Shown: positions 44,455 through 56,866, counted from the stretch's first letter. The stretch is DNA of 64,000 bases from Canna indica (GCA_034359265.1 CP136895.1:37900001-37964000); one strand, 5' to 3'. Numbers and translations are program-made. Notes: generated by a model from the sequence alone, not told the origin.

Positions 44455-45856
44455 ATGGCACTAGAGTTGGTAGCATCTTCACCTCCTAGGTTTGATGACT
44501 CGAACTTTGGTCTTTGGAAATATGGGATGTACACATATTTAAAGACTAAAGGTTTTGGTGTCTTTAACATGTTACATTTAGAATTCATTGAACCTAAGGT
44601 TGACAATCATGCTTGGAGTGAATTGGATAAGAAAATGTTTAAGTATAATGGAGATGCCATGAATTGTATACTTTGCACATTGCCAAATGGCATCCTAGAT
44701 AAAGTCATGCATTGCTTTTCAGCATGATTTATGAGCCACTTTAAATGTTTTATATGATTATGCCAAAACCGAAGAGATTGACACTTTTGATGAGGGTGGT
44801 GATGATAATGGTCACTCACCTACTACTAATCTCAATTTTGATGCCCATGGTGCTTCTAGTCAAAGGAGTAACTCTAAGAGATGAAAACGAAAGGTGATTT
44901 GTCATGCTTGCAAGGAAAATGGGCATGTGAAGAAAAATTGCCCTACCATGATGAACAAAGCAAGGAAGAGGTCAAGTGCTTCCACCTCCACATCTCACTC
45001 AATTGAAGAACTCTCTAGCCATGACTATGAAGCCACCTCCAAAGTTTGCCTCATGGTTGCAAATAATGAGGTGCTTTCTTCTTCATCTAGTCATGATAAT
45101 GATAATGATAGTACTAGCTCTTCTAGTTCACATGATATGCAATATGATGAGTTAGTAAGAGAATATAAGAAAGTATACACATTGGTTGTTAAAAAGGATA
45201 AGGAAAACAAAAAATTAAAGAAGAAAAACTTGACTCTTAGCTCTCATTTACATGATGCTAAACTAGAAAATGAGAAGCTAAAAATTAGTGTCTATAATCC
45301 ATACCATTATACCTTAAGTATTGACACTAAGGATTTGAAAACAAAAAATGACATCTTAAAAAATGAAAATAGCATGTTGAAAACTCAATTGCATGTTATT
45401 CATGGATCCATGAACGATTTGAAAAATGAGGTTGTGTTTTTGAATAAGAAAGTAAATGAATTCAAAAATGTTTCTTCTCCTAAGAACACAAGAATGAAAA
45501 ATGCTTATGTAAAGAATGCCAATGTCCATCATGTTCAAAATGCTAAGCATTCTACCATTAAACCTCTTGTTTAAAAGAAGAATGTTTCCTTTAAGAATGC
45601 TCATGTTCATCATAGCTCACATGTCAAACATTCTAGTGATAAATCATATGTCCATAGCGAAAATAAAAAGTTTCATGGATATTGTTTCTGTTGTGGTACA
45701 TATGGCCATGCAATCTATGATTGTGCATTTAAGAAGAATCCAAGTGTTGCTAAGACACTTTGGATACATAGGCCAACTAACCCCCAAGGACCCAAAGGCA
45801 TTTGGGTATCAAAGGTTTTTTGCTCTCTTGTAGGGGGAGTTACCACACAAGGATAA
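44455..45856 (+). pseudogene. gag: Sirevirus C Gag, broken
   Basis: It starts MALELVASSPPRFDDSNFGL. A small deletion near 44724 (GCATGATTTATGAGCC) shifts the frame, and a TGA at 44881 interrupts the basic stretch. From 44894 the frame is open through the intact first zinc knuckle C-HA-C-KENG-H-VKKN-C, the serine-rich region and the coiled coil, to a TAA at 45572. The remaining part keeps the second knuckle C-FC-C-GTYG-H-AIYD-C and NPQGPKGIWVSKV. Confidence 0.85.
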
Positions 45857-45970
45857 AGAGAAGTGAAGAGTTGAAGTTGACCATGAACTTAAATGAAGAT
45901 TCATCCTTTGGTTGCAACTTCAAACCATCATGATGCCATATGTATGGAAATTGGCATCTAGGTACACTTT

Positions 45971-46210
45971 GTATCATCTCCTTACGTTGGTTAGTTTCAT
46001 TTAAGTTGGAGTATATGATACATGTTTGATTTGAGTTGTTTTCTCCGCTCTTGATAAGAGGTTTTTGAAAAAAAAAATGATATTTGTTTTTGATTTCCGG
46101 TCTCTTCGGAGATCTAAGTAGCCTATAATGGGCTAATGCAACCTTGCGGTTCTAAATCGTAGGCTAATTATGGCCTTTCGATTTTCAACCAATAGGAAGG
46201 GTTGGAGATC
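45971..46210 (+). other. Conserved structured non-coding domain after gag (copy C)
   Basis: GTATCATCTCC pairs with GGAG-TAT-ATGATAC (45971-46021). The hairpin GGTCTC-TTCG-GAGATC (46099-46114) keeps pairing through a G-U pair. TAGCC-TATAATG-GGCTA (46120-46136) and CAACC...GGTTGG follow. It lies 115 bp after the gag stop. Confidence 0.75.
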
Positions 46211-46781
46211 TTATTTTTCAAAATTTCATATTTTGAGAACTCTTTGATTTATCCCGGTATCACTTTGACTTATTTGTAAATGAATTTCTACTACTTAGCA
46301 AAGTAGGTCTTTGAAAATGATACTTGATCATCATCTTTGCTATTTAGTAAGATAACTTGCTAGTAGATATGGTTTGGTTACTATTAATGAAGTATACCGG
46401 CAAGTTATTGAAAATGGAAGGCTATTGTGAAGAAAATTGAAAAGGAAATGAAAAGTTTAGGGAAATTTTTAGGAATGAGGTATGAGTTTGATTTTGCAAA
46501 AATCTTAGTATAATATTTGAATACTTATGCTTAAATGATTTATCTATGCTCATGATTGATTATGCATGATAAATATTTGAATTTTCATGGGTAGGAAAAA
46601 TCTTGATAACTTAGCTCATTTCATGATATCATGATATTTATGAAATCGAACTAGGTTAAAAATTTTCTTTAGAGACTTCATTTTAAGTTGAAATACGGAT
46701 GAACATGTTTAGGTGTGTTAATGATTAGTTGTCATGTGCTTAAAATTGAAAATTCTTAAGAGATTGAGAAAAATGATAACT
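46211..46781 (+). other. Sirevirus C non-coding region where protease and integrase should be
   Basis: AT-rich, no reading frame. The protease, integrase and start of pol are missing, so the element is internally deleted. Confidence 0.65.
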
Positions 46782-48494
46782 AGTTGAAATATTCCTCAAG
46801 TTGAAGTTGAAGAAGAAGAAGCTCTACCACCTCTCCCTAAAAGATATCGATTTGTAAGAGATCATCCAATGGACCAAGTCATTGGAGAGCCTTCAACGGG
46901 AGTGATAACACGTTCTAAACTTAAGAAAGTTTGTCAATATGTTGCTTTTGTATCTCAAGTAGAGCCTAAGAATATTAAGGAAGCAATAGAAGATGAGTTT
47001 TGGGTACTAGCTATGCAAGAAGAACTCAACCAATTTGCTAGAAATGATGTATGAGACTGAGTGCCTAGACCTAGTGATCAAACTATAATTGGAACCAAAT
47101 GAGTATTTAGGAATAAGCTAGATGAAGAAGGTTTAGTTATTAGAAACAAAACTAGGTTAGTGGCACAAGGGTACAACCAACAAGAAGGGATAGACTATAA
47201 TGAAACATATGCTCCCGTAGCTAGATTAGAAGCAATTAGAATGCTTTTAGCATATGCTAGCTTTAAGGGTTTTAAACTTTTTCAAATGTATGTAAAAAGT
47301 GCATTTTTAAATGGTTTTATTAATGAAAAAGTTTATGTTGAGCAACCCCTCGTATTTGAAAGTTTTGAGTTTTCAAACCACATTTTCAAACTTAAAAAAG
47401 CATTATATGGTTTAAAACAAGCCCCTAGGGCTTGGTATGAAAGACTTTTAATTTTTCTAATTGAACAAAGTTTTGATGTAGGAAAAGCCGATGTTTGACT
47501 TTTCATTAAGCACCATGAAAATGACATGTTATTACTTCAAATCTATGTTGATGATATAATTTTTTGTGCTACTAATGAAATGCTTTGCAAATGGTTTGCT
47601 AAATGTATGCAAGATGAGTTTGAGATGAGCATGATGGGAGAGCTCTCCTTCATGCTTGGTCTCCAAATCAAGCAAACCAACAAAGGGATCTTCATCAATC
47701 AAGCCAAGTACACAAAGGAGCTCATAAAAAGGTTTGGGATGAATGAAGCCAAGATAGCTTTAACACCTATGAGCGCATCCATCAAGCTTGACAAAGATGA
47801 AGAGGGCATTAAAGTGGACGAAAAACGATATCGAGGTATGATCGGTAGCCTTCTTTATTTAACCGCAAGTAGACCCGATATCATGTTTAGTGTTTGTGTA
47901 TGTGCTAGGTTTCAATCTTGCCCTAAGATGTCTCATTTAAGTGCGGTAAAACGCATATTGAGATATTTAAAGGGCACGATTGACTTAGGATTATGGTATC
48001 CATGTCATGCATCATTTGATTTAATCGATTTTTCGGATGCTGATTTTGCCGGATGTAAGGTAGATAGAAAAAGCACTAGTGGGTGTTTTCAATTCTTAGG
48101 AGTGAGTCTTGTTTCTTGGTTCTCAAAGAAACAAAACTCAGTTGCGCTTTCAACTACCGAAGCGGAATACATTGCAGTGGCTAGTTGTTGTGCGCAAGTC
48201 CTTTAGATGAAACAAACCCTTTTAGACTATGGACTTAGGTATTCTTGCATACCTATACATTGTGATAATACTAGTGCAATAAACTTAATCAAAAATCCCA
48301 TTTTACACTCTAGAACTAAGCACATTGACTTGAGACATCACTTTCTTAGGGATAATGTGGCTAAGGGAAATATATCGGTAGAATTTGTATCCACCGATAA
48401 ACAACTAGCCGATATATTTACAAAACCCTTGGTTAAAGAAAGTTTCACAAATTTAAGGATGAAATTAGAAATTTGTGCTTTTCCTACTAATTAA
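46782..48494 (+). pseudogene. pol: Sirevirus C pol fragment: reverse transcriptase and RNase H
   Basis: The Copia reverse transcriptase is traceable from EAIEDEFWVLAMQEELNQF through LVAQGYNQQEGIDYNETYAP, VKSAFLNGFINEKVYVEQP and LYGLKQAPRAWY to the catalytic LQIYVDDIIF. RNase H follows (DADFAGCKVDRKSTSGC, ALSTTEAEY, CDNTSAI, TKHIDLRHHFLRD, TKPL). The enzyme would copy element RNA into DNA. Stops lie at 47053, 47059, 47099, 47496 and 48204; at least three replace a Trp expected in the family (NDV-W, TK-W-VFRNK, QVL-W-MKQ). There is no integrase or protease. Confidence 0.9.
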
Positions 48495-48724
48495 AATATA
48501 TTTTTCTTCAAAATATATATGTTTTTCATAACTTGCAAAGTATCATCAGACTTATGTAATGCTCTGTAGTGGGGATTTGCGACCTATTGGTGTTTGCCTT
48601 CTATAGGCTTATATTAATGCGAAGGACTATAGTGGTAGTTGATACTTGGTTTTTGTGGCTTTCTCGGTTTTTATGTTGAACTTCATTAATTGTACCTTAA
48701 CTCTTACCCTTTTTGATTGTTGTC

Positions 48725-49035
48725 AAAAGGGGGAGAAAAAATAAGGTCACACTTGGCTTTCACGATGCATATAGTTAGTGTGAGTTTTATAGTTAAGGGG
48801 AAGATATATATAGTTAGGGGGAGTTAAAAATGATATGCACATTGATAGGAGGAGCATAGGTCAAGTTATAGGTAATTGAACATGCACATTGATAGGGGGA
48901 GCATAGGTTGAGTTATAAGTAGTTGAATGCATATGCTAAGGTACCTAACTCTTGAATGCCTTAACTCAAACTCACAAATGCTTATGTTTTTCTAAAATTT
49001 TATGTTATGTTTGTCATCATCAAAAAGGAGGAGAT
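48725..49035 (+). promoter_or_regulatory. Multiple polypurine-tract motifs before an LTR
   Basis: AAAAGGGGGAGAAAA (48726), AAGGGGAAGA (48796), TTAGGGGGAG (48816), GATAGGAGGAGC (48845) and GATAGGGGGAGC (48892), ending with AAAAAGGAGGAGAT at 49035. Confidence 0.75.
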
Positions 49036-50505
49036 TGTTGGTTTAAGGGTCTCTCTTAATCCTCGATCTTTATTTTGATGATAACAAACATGTATTTAAT
49101 CCAAGTTTGAAGTTTTGAGTTCAGGTTGAGGTTGCGATATGCATGCCAAATCCGTTCAAACGGGACGAAGGAAAAGATCGTCAAAGAAACGGAAGAAGAA
49201 ATCGTTGAAGAAAGGCTCGGGATTAAATCAAGTAGAATTAATGTAATATGTCTCTAGGATAGTTTATCCCAAGCCAAAATTGTAAAGTTCTCCAAGTTGA
49301 AACTTGGTAACCAAACCCACAAAAAAAGGCATGTAAAAATCCATGGAAGAAGCCATCCTCAACCTGGGTTCGGTCGACCAGTCGGTCGACCGAACAAGGC
49401 AATAGTATGGTGTGCATCCCATTCGGTCGACCGATTGGTCGATCGGATATTGATAAAAATAGACAGTAGCCTGTCGGTCGACCAAAATTGGCAAAGGTAA
49501 AATTACAGGGCTGAGTCGATCGACCGGTTGGTCAACTGACAGATGCGAAAAAGAGGCAGAATGGTAGCGGTCGACCAATCGGTCGACCGAACTAGAGATA
49601 GCCTAATCGCGACCCTGGTTCCATCCATTCGATCGATCGACGAGTTGACCAAATGTCAGAAGAAATAGATTAGCGTCAACCGGTCGACCCGTCAGTCGAC
49701 CGAGCTCTCACAAACAGCCAGCGATCACACTGGCGGTCGATCCATCGGTCGACCGACCGATCGACCGGCCTGCGACCGAACGACTCCAACGGTCAATTTT
49801 TCACTCGTTGAACAGGCCGTTTGGGTGAGGGGTTATAAATACCTCTCACCTAACTTCTTTACAACTCTTAACAATCCTTATTGAGCATTAAAGAAGTTCT
49901 CTAAAGCCTTCAACGATCGACATTTGTGCGCGCCCTCTGCTCCCATCTTCAACATCAAAAACTAGGCGCTGCTTCTGCTTCTTCAACTGTGTTGTGATCC
50001 TTTGAGTCATCCTTTTGCAAGTTGAAGACGAGAAGGCGATGGAAAGAAGCTTGGTTCATCTTTCATTCTTTAAGCTCTTTCCTTGTATTTTAATTTTATT
50101 GTAAACTTATTTTCAAGTTGAGATAACTGCTAGGTGTGCTAGGAAACACTTAGGGATAGCTTTATAGAATTGTGTTTTGCCTAGGTGAATAGGATTGAGG
50201 TGTTCTCAGAGTGGTGAGAAGGGTGTCCTCATTGTATTCAAAGGGAAACATAAATTCTATAAAGTAGTGGTTAGAAATCCTTGGTGAGGAGCCAAGGTAG
50301 TGGAGTAGGCGGTTGGCCGAACCACTATAAGCATTATTGTTTGCATTGCTTTCTTACTTGCTTTTATCGTTGTTATTGAATTTTGATCACATTAATAAGT
50401 AAGTAACAATTGCATTAAGTAAAGATAAAATTGAGAAAGAAGAAAATTAAAAGAGGGGACCGACACTATTCAACCCCCCCTTCTAGTGTTGGGTTTCACA
50501 CAACA
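49036..50505 (+). repeat. Sirevirus LTR of a different subfamily, 1,470 bp
   Basis: It begins TGTTGGTTTAAGGG and ends TTTCACACAACA. A palindrome array at 49369-49790 is followed 45 bp later by TATAAATA (49834-49841). U3 differs clearly from the LTRs at 42751 and 51018, so it is not the true partner of either. No primer-binding site follows. Confidence 0.8.
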
Positions 50506-50515
50506 AGAAGCACAA

Positions 50516-50843
50516 GCAAGAATCTGAAACAAAAACTTAGGTGCTTTCTTTGCCAAGAGACGGGACGCAAGAAGATGAATTGTCCTCTCTTGAAGAAGAA
50601 ATCAAAAAAGAAGAAGTGTGCTTCTCCATCCACATCTAAATCAAGTGAAGCCTCTTCTAGACATGATGATGAAGCTACATCAAACTTTTGCCTCATGGGT
50701 CTTCGAGATGAGGTATATTCTCCATCTTCTAGTCATGTTCAAAATGTTAATGATAATGATTCTAGTAGCTCAAAATCTCTTGATATGTCATATGAAGAAC
50801 TACTAAAAGAATGTAAGGTAAAAGGGGGAGAAAAGTATAGGTA
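50516..50843 (+). pseudogene. gag: Sirevirus gag fragment, first zinc-knuckle region
   Basis: It encodes C-FL-C-QETG-R-KKMN-C, a zinc knuckle with His changed to Arg, then lysine- and serine-rich sequence (EASSRHDDEATSNFCLMGLR, DMSYEELLKECK). It is then joined directly to polypurine repeats, so the rest of gag and all of pol are deleted. Confidence 0.75.
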
Positions 50844-51017
50844 AATAGGGAGAAAAGTATAGGTAAATATGGAGAAAATTATAGGTAAAGGGGAGGAAAA
50901 TATAGGAGATCCATGCATATAGATAGAGGGAGTTTATTTCAGAGATATGCATGTTGATAGGGGGAGAAATCCCTTAGTTAATATCCCTTAGTTTGTCATC
51001 ATCAAAAAGGGGGAGAT
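50821..51017 (+). promoter_or_regulatory. Multiple polypurine-tract motifs (third cluster)
   Basis: AAAGGGGGAGAAAAG (50821) and several 'ataggtaaa-ggga' repeats follow one another. GATAGGGGGAG (50957) and AAAAAGGGGGAGAT end at 51017, against the LTR. Confidence 0.75.
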
Positions 51018-52520
51018 TGTTGGCTTTAGGTTTTCAACCTTGGTCTTAATATCTTAATGTCGGTTTTGATGATAACAAACATGGAACTAATATTTCATCA
51101 AGAAATCTTTCAGGTTCCATATCTATTAGCGTTTGATGTCCTCCATCAAAAATATCGGAAAATCGGAAGGACATTGATAGTCGCGCTCGGGTTCATCGCG
51201 GAAATTTCTCGAAGCTCAACGAGTGCACCAAAGTCGCATTGGACGAGTCCAAAGATCAAATGAAAAGCTCTCCAAGTTGATGCTTGTTGAAAGCCGAAAC
51301 CCAGAAATGAAGCGCACAAGAAAAAGGGCTGAAAAATGAATATCAGCCTTTGTTTGGTCGACCGGCCGATCGACCGAAGAGTGTAAGAAATTGGCAGTAG
51401 CCAATTCGGTTGACCGGTCGGTCGATCGAACACTGCCAAAAATTGGCAGTGGCTACTTCGGTCGACAGAGGCCAAATAGTGGCAATACCTCGAGCGGTCG
51501 ACCGATCGGTCAATCGGATTGAGGATCGTGCGATCGCGCGTCTCTGCTTCCCCTACGTCGGTCGACCGATGGGTCGATCGGATTGCGGGAACGCAGTCTT
51601 GCGTCTGGGCAGTCGACCCGTCGGTCGACCGCTAACAGAGAGGAAGGCAGCGGTTGTTCGGGCGGTCGATCAATCAACCAATCGACCGAGCGTCTGCAAC
51701 AGTTAGTTTTCTATCCGTTGAGCTGCCGTTTCCTTGAGAAGCTATAAATATCATTCATCTAACCTCTCTAAACTCTCTCCTTGATTCTTATAGACTTTAT
51801 TGAGCACTCAAAAGGGAGAATTGAGCCTTCTAGAGATTGAATCATGACACCCTAATCTTCCGTCAAAATTCGCTTCAAGTGCACTCTGTCTCAACTCGGG
51901 ATCTGATTTGAGTCTATGTCCTTGGCGAGTTGAAGGCGTTGAAGGCGTGAAAAGAGCATTGATTTTTGGTTACATTCTAAGCTCTTTTTCATTGTAATTT
52001 TAACTATTACTTTTCTTGGATTTGAGATTGTACGAAGACCGGGTGTTAGGTCTTGTTGTGTGAAGTGGTATCCTCGGTGTAGAAGGAGTAAAGCCACTTA
52101 TGTAAACGTAGTTTTACTAGGATTAAGTAAGTTGTCCCTTATGGTTGAGGTGGAAGAGTCCTCTCGGTAAGAAGGCAGAGACTTTCGGGTGTGGAAGTGC
52201 CTTATGTCGAGAGTGCGACTCTTCGAGTCAAGAGTTCTCATTGTAAGGGAAACAAGCATTAATCTAGTAAACCTAGTTTAGAAATCCTAAGCGGGGTACT
52301 TAGGTAGTGGAGTAGGCATTGGGGCCGAACCACTATAAATTCTCGTGTTTGCATTGATAACTTGTGTGTATTTATTGTTTTATCATTTATCGCTTCCGCA
52401 TCTAATCATTCAATTGAAAATTGCCTAAACAATCTAAGTAAACGATTAAATCAAATTTAGGCTAATTAATTTAGTAAACACACTATTCACCCATCCTCTA
52501 GTGTTGCCATTTCATCTACA
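51018..52520 (+). repeat. Sirevirus LTR, 1,503 bp
   Basis: It begins TGTTGGCTTTAGG and ends ATTTCATCTACA. A palindrome array at 51355-51700 lies about 45 bp upstream of TATAAATA (51743-51750). It is the same subfamily as 42751 and 56867. Confidence 0.85.
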
Positions 52521-52632
52521 CTTGTCTGGTGTCCTATGACGAGCAGTTTGCGAAACAAATGGGCCCCTAGAGTTCGAACCCTAGTATGATCACCTATTGT
52601 GACTTTCTATCTTTGATATTAAAAAAAAACAC
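52521..52632 (+). mobile_element. Possible tRNA-derived SINE
   Basis: A TGACGAGCAGTTTGCG A-box-like part, a B-box-like GAGTTCGAACCCTA and a terminal A run. It is similar in plan to 11365-11450. No target duplication was identified. Confidence 0.4.
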
Positions 52633-52645
52633 TTTCACTTAATAT

Positions 52646-53325
52646 TTAGAGTGCACCAAAATTTTTGAAGGATAACAAACTTACCACATCAACAACGGGG
52701 GGGGGGGGGGGGGGGGGGGGGAGGGATTTACATGACCTTCTATTATGACCAATTTGTTTACATTGGCTGCACTTTTTTGGAATTTTTCCATTGTGTCGAG
52801 ATTCTATTATGCTTTTCCTCTTACTACCAGATTGTGCCAAAAATTATAGTGATTTTACCAAAGGATCGTATGATTCTTTGTGCCAGTGCTGCTTGCTTCT
52901 AGTAGGAAATATTTTTGGTAAGTATCTACTCTAAAATAATGCTCACAATATTGGTACGATTGAGACTGCGCCAACCAATTACCGCCATCGCATGAGAGCA
53001 TGGAATACCAAATATCTGGAATTTACTACAAGAACATGATCTTTGGTGTAAATCAACAATGACCGTTTGCATAGATGTACTAACTTGATAACAATGGTCC
53101 GTTTGAGGATGAACCGCATACCAACAGCACATGCTCTTATTTTCAGCAATATTTGATTCAGATTTAGGTGTCAATACTTTAGTCAATTGGAGTGAAACTT
53201 TACGCTGCCTATAGAACCATTCAACAACTTTTCTTCTTGTCATCTCAATTAATGTTGTAATTGACATCTTACGAACACCCCTAAATAAAACATTCAAGCT
53301 TTCAACTTCATTGGTCGTAATGACA
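52646..53325 (-). pseudogene. MULE transposase, C-terminal fragment with SWIM zinc finger
   Basis: On the minus strand, TTNEVESLNVLFRGVRKMSI is followed by the SWIM zinc finger VDLHQRSCSCSKFQIFGIPC then SHAMAVIGW (C-x-C ... C-x-H intact). A zinc knuckle C-SQ-C-KQIG-H-NRRS-C and a proline run follow. This is the normal C-terminus of Mutator-like transposases. The DDE domain is absent. A 25-base G run (52697-52721) on the plus strand encodes the proline run. It is not the missing part of the plus-strand MULE at 54535, since the orientation is opposite. Confidence 0.8.
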
Positions 53326-53340
53326 TCTTACTTGCGATCA

Positions 53341-53685
53341 TTTTAAGATCACCATAAAATCACTGAAAATCTATTATGCAAAAGTAAATGTGATCCACAA
53401 CTTGGATCATGAAAATAAGCGATTTGGAGTGGAATATCAATTAAGTTTTACCATTTTAAACTGGTTCAGCCCATTTTAAACTAGTTCTGGAAAAGCATTT
53501 TAAAATCACCATAAAATCACTGAAAATCTATTATGCATAAGTAATGTGATCCACAACTTGGATCATGAAAATAAGTGATTTGGATTGGAATATCAATTAA
53601 GTTTTACCATTTTAAACTGGTTCAGCCAAATTCTAAACGGGTTCTGGAAAAACATTTTAAAATCACTGAAAAACTATTATGCATA
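53341..53685. repeat. 157-bp tandem repeat, about 2.3 copies
   Basis: Units start at 53341, about 53498 and about 53653, each with AAAATCACTGAAAA and CTATTATGCA. The first two also share TGATCCACAACTTGGATCATG. Confidence 0.8.
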
Positions 53686-56600
53686 GGGTAAATACCTAAA
53701 TATATCCTGAACTTTCGATATTTTCTCATTTGTGACCAAATCAGAAATAATACCAAATTACATCCTGAACTTTGACATTGATCTCAATTATATCCTCCCA
53801 TCATATCTCCGTTGTTTTTCTTGTTAACTGCATGACGTGGCATGCCCACGTGGAATAAAATAATATTTTTTTTACACATCATTAAAAAAAATAAAAACTT
53901 CCACGTCACACCGTCCACGTCACCATGTTGCCCCAATTAAAAAATAAAAAAACCCGACTGCTGCCCCACAGTGAAGCCGCGTCAAGGGCGACTTCAACTG
54001 GCGAGATGATTTGATGTTTCCCTCGACGTCTCCGGCGAAGTTGTCCAGCGAGTGATCGTTCCAAACATTGCCCACGTCTCTGGCGACTATTCGTTCCAGA
54101 ATGGTGGTGCACGGCAACTAGACGTTGCGGCATTCTACTCGTCGTCGTAAGATAATTCTTCCTCACAAACGAGATACTTCCTCTGCTTCCAAACCAGTAA
54201 TTTCTTAGTATTTTGCTTCATTCCTTGTTGGATTCAATATTTTAGGGGTTTGATATCAAAGTTAGGGTTTTGGATGGTTTGTTGAATATGTAATTAGGGC
54301 TTTACATATTAAATGCTAGGATTGTTTCTTTTTTCACTTTTGATCCTCTTCTATTGCATTTTGTTTCATGTTTCATTGGTCCGAAACCTGAATGTTTTAT
54401 GTTTCAGATTTTACTTCATGTTTCATGTTTCAAATAGTTGCATGTTGTTTCATATATCTTCACATATTACTTCATGTTTCATGTTTCTGCATTTTGTTTA
54501 GGTTCATATTACTTTAGATAGTAGTAGCTCAGATATGGGAAAGAGAAAGGCAAAGGCAGTCACCCTTGTTAAAGAACTAGATAGTAGTAGCTCAGATGAT
54601 ATGGAAAGATATCAGTTTGTGCAAATGCAAAAGGCAAAGCAAAAGGGAAAGACAAATAGCATTTCAGACAGTAGTAGCTCAGATGATATGGAAAGATATC
54701 AGTTTGTGCAAATGCAAAAGGCAAAGCAAAAGGGAAATGCCAAGGCAGATAACAATTCTGGTAGTAGTTGTTCAAGTGATACTCTTGATGTTCAAGCTTT
54801 CCAACAAGGAAAGTCATTGCAATTTTCAGAGGTACTAGAACCCACATCACTTCAAGGAGAACAAACTGCAATGGAACCACTTGAACAAGCCACATCACTT
54901 GAAGGAGGACAACCTGCAATAGAACCGGTTGGGCAAAGTGATGATGACAATACTACTTCATCATATGATGCAAATTTACCTATTGGAGAAGCTGATGATG
55001 AATTAATGTCAAGTGAATTTGAGGATTTCACTGATGATGAATACATAGAGGCAAGAACCATGAAGAAGGAAGATATACTACGTAAGAAATATTCTCCTAA
55101 CTTATATGACCCAATAGCATCTTCATCATCTGACAGTGGTAACTTGAATGATGCAATACCTATGCCAGTCCAGTGTGAAGCTGACTTGACTTCTCCAAGT
55201 GAAAGAATGGAAGTACCAGTTCAGATTACAGGTGGTAGCATACCTCCAAGTCAAAGAGTAGATGATAATGAATCATTGCATAGTAGATGATGAAGTGCTT
55301 ACATCGAATAGTGAAATAGAGGTTGTAGATTCAAGAAGGAAAACACAACGTGGCAAGATTTATAATCCGAAGTGTAAGATGGAAGACATTAGATTTGAAA
55401 TTGGAATGAAGTTTGAGTCTATGAAGCAATTTAAGCAAGCTGTGCAGTCATACGCATTGTCCAATGGTGTAAATATAAGATGGGTGAGATGTTGTAAGGA
55501 AAGAATGGAAGCAAAGTGTATGGGAAGTTGTCTGTGGAGGATTTATGGTAGTTGGAAGCAACATGAAGACACGTTCATCATCAAGTCTTATGAGAAGGTA
55601 CACAAATGTTCTAGAAGTATGTCAAATAGACAAGCAACAGTGGAATGGCTATCAAATTACTATTTGGAAACTTTTAGAAGTAATCCAAATTGGGATGTCA
55701 AGCTTATGTCACAAGATTTTCAATCAAATTTTTTTATAACATTGCCTAAAGCAAAATGATATAGAGTGAGGTCGGCTGCCCTAGAAAAGCTTCGAGGTTC
55801 GGTGGAGGACCACTATGCACTTTTGGGTCCATATGTATTAGAACTTAAAAGGAAGAACCCAACAAGTTTGTTCCAATTTGTCTGTGATAGGGAGTATACC
55901 GGTGCACCCACTATATTTAAAAGAATATATATTGGGTTTGATGCACTTAAAAATGGTTTTCTCCAAGGTTGTCATCCAATTATCGGGTTTGATGGATGTT
56001 TCTTAAAAACCATTCTAGGTGGACAGTTGCTATCAGCCATTGGTGTAGATAGAAACAACCAAATGTTTACTATAGCTTAGGCAGTGGTTGAAGGTGAAAA
56101 TTACGATGCTTGGAAGTGGTTCTTAGGATTGTTTTTTGATGACCTCCAAATTACTGAATGATATGGTATGACAATGGTCAGCGATCAACAAAAGGTAATC
56201 AATTTTTCAGTTAAATAAGCATTTTTGAAATACTCATTCTTGGGGTTCATGTTACATTTGTTTATTGCAGGGACTTGAACATGCCCTGTTGGAAAGAGTA
56301 CCATTTGCCGAGCACAGAAATTGTGCAAGACATCTATACGCAAATTGGAAGAAGAAGTTCAATGGCCACTACTACAAATCATTGTTCTAGAAGGCAGTGA
56401 GATCTGTCGAAGAATATGAGCTAAATAGAGTGTTAGACGAGATGGCAACAGATTCACCTCAGGCTCACCAAGCTTTCATCTCCATTGGGCTGAAAAATTT
56501 TTGTCAAGCATACATTAGTACAAATTGCAAGTCAGATAATGTGACCAATAATATATCAGAGACATTCAATGCTTACATATTAAATGCAAGAAGCAAACCA

Positions 56601-56866
56601 ATTGTTGATATGCTTGAGGAGATACGACGTTCGCTAATGCAAAGGATGTATATGAAGAGAGTGATGATTATGAAGTGGACTGATGATATTTTTCCGAATA
56701 TAAGGAAAAAAATGGAGATTAACAAAGAGGAAAGCAGGTTTTGTATTGTTACACCAAGTGGGAACTTGAAATTTGAAGTTCAATATATGAGCAAGATTCA
56801 TGTTGTAAACATTGGATGAAGGATGACCCTGATAAGTATGTAAGTGACTACTTTAAGAGAGATGCT
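53686..56866 (+). mobile_element. Mutator-like element (MULE), right end lost
   Basis: The left terminus GGGTAAATACCTAAATATAT, continuing CCTGAACTTTCGATA, is typical of long MULE terminal inverted repeats. The transposase gene follows at 54535. The right terminus is not found because a Sirevirus LTR begins at 56867. Confidence 0.65.
54535..56820 (+). pseudogene. MULE (MURA-like) transposase, decayed
   Basis: A long acidic/serine N-terminus from MGKRKAKAVTLVKELDSSSS carries an 87-bp internal repeat (about 54580 and 54667). A frameshift near 55285 leads into the MuDR DNA-binding region (FEIGMKFESMKQFKQAVQSY, VRCCKERMEAKCMGSCLWRI). The MULE catalytic region follows: IIGFDGCFLK (first Asp), MVSDQQKG (second Asp), EHRNCARHLYANW. 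An intron (56195-56270) has clean GT/AG ends. Stops at 55757, 56078, 56159 and 56388 are mostly at expected Trp positions. After KIHVVNIG the sequence jumps to MKDDPDKYVSDYFKRDA, so the SWIM zinc finger is deleted. Confidence 0.85.

Noticed and set aside
42751..50505. Single complete Sirevirus with LTRs 42751-44387 and 49036-50505
   Set aside because: The two LTRs differ strongly in U3, and no matching 5-bp flanks were seen, so they are not a pair.
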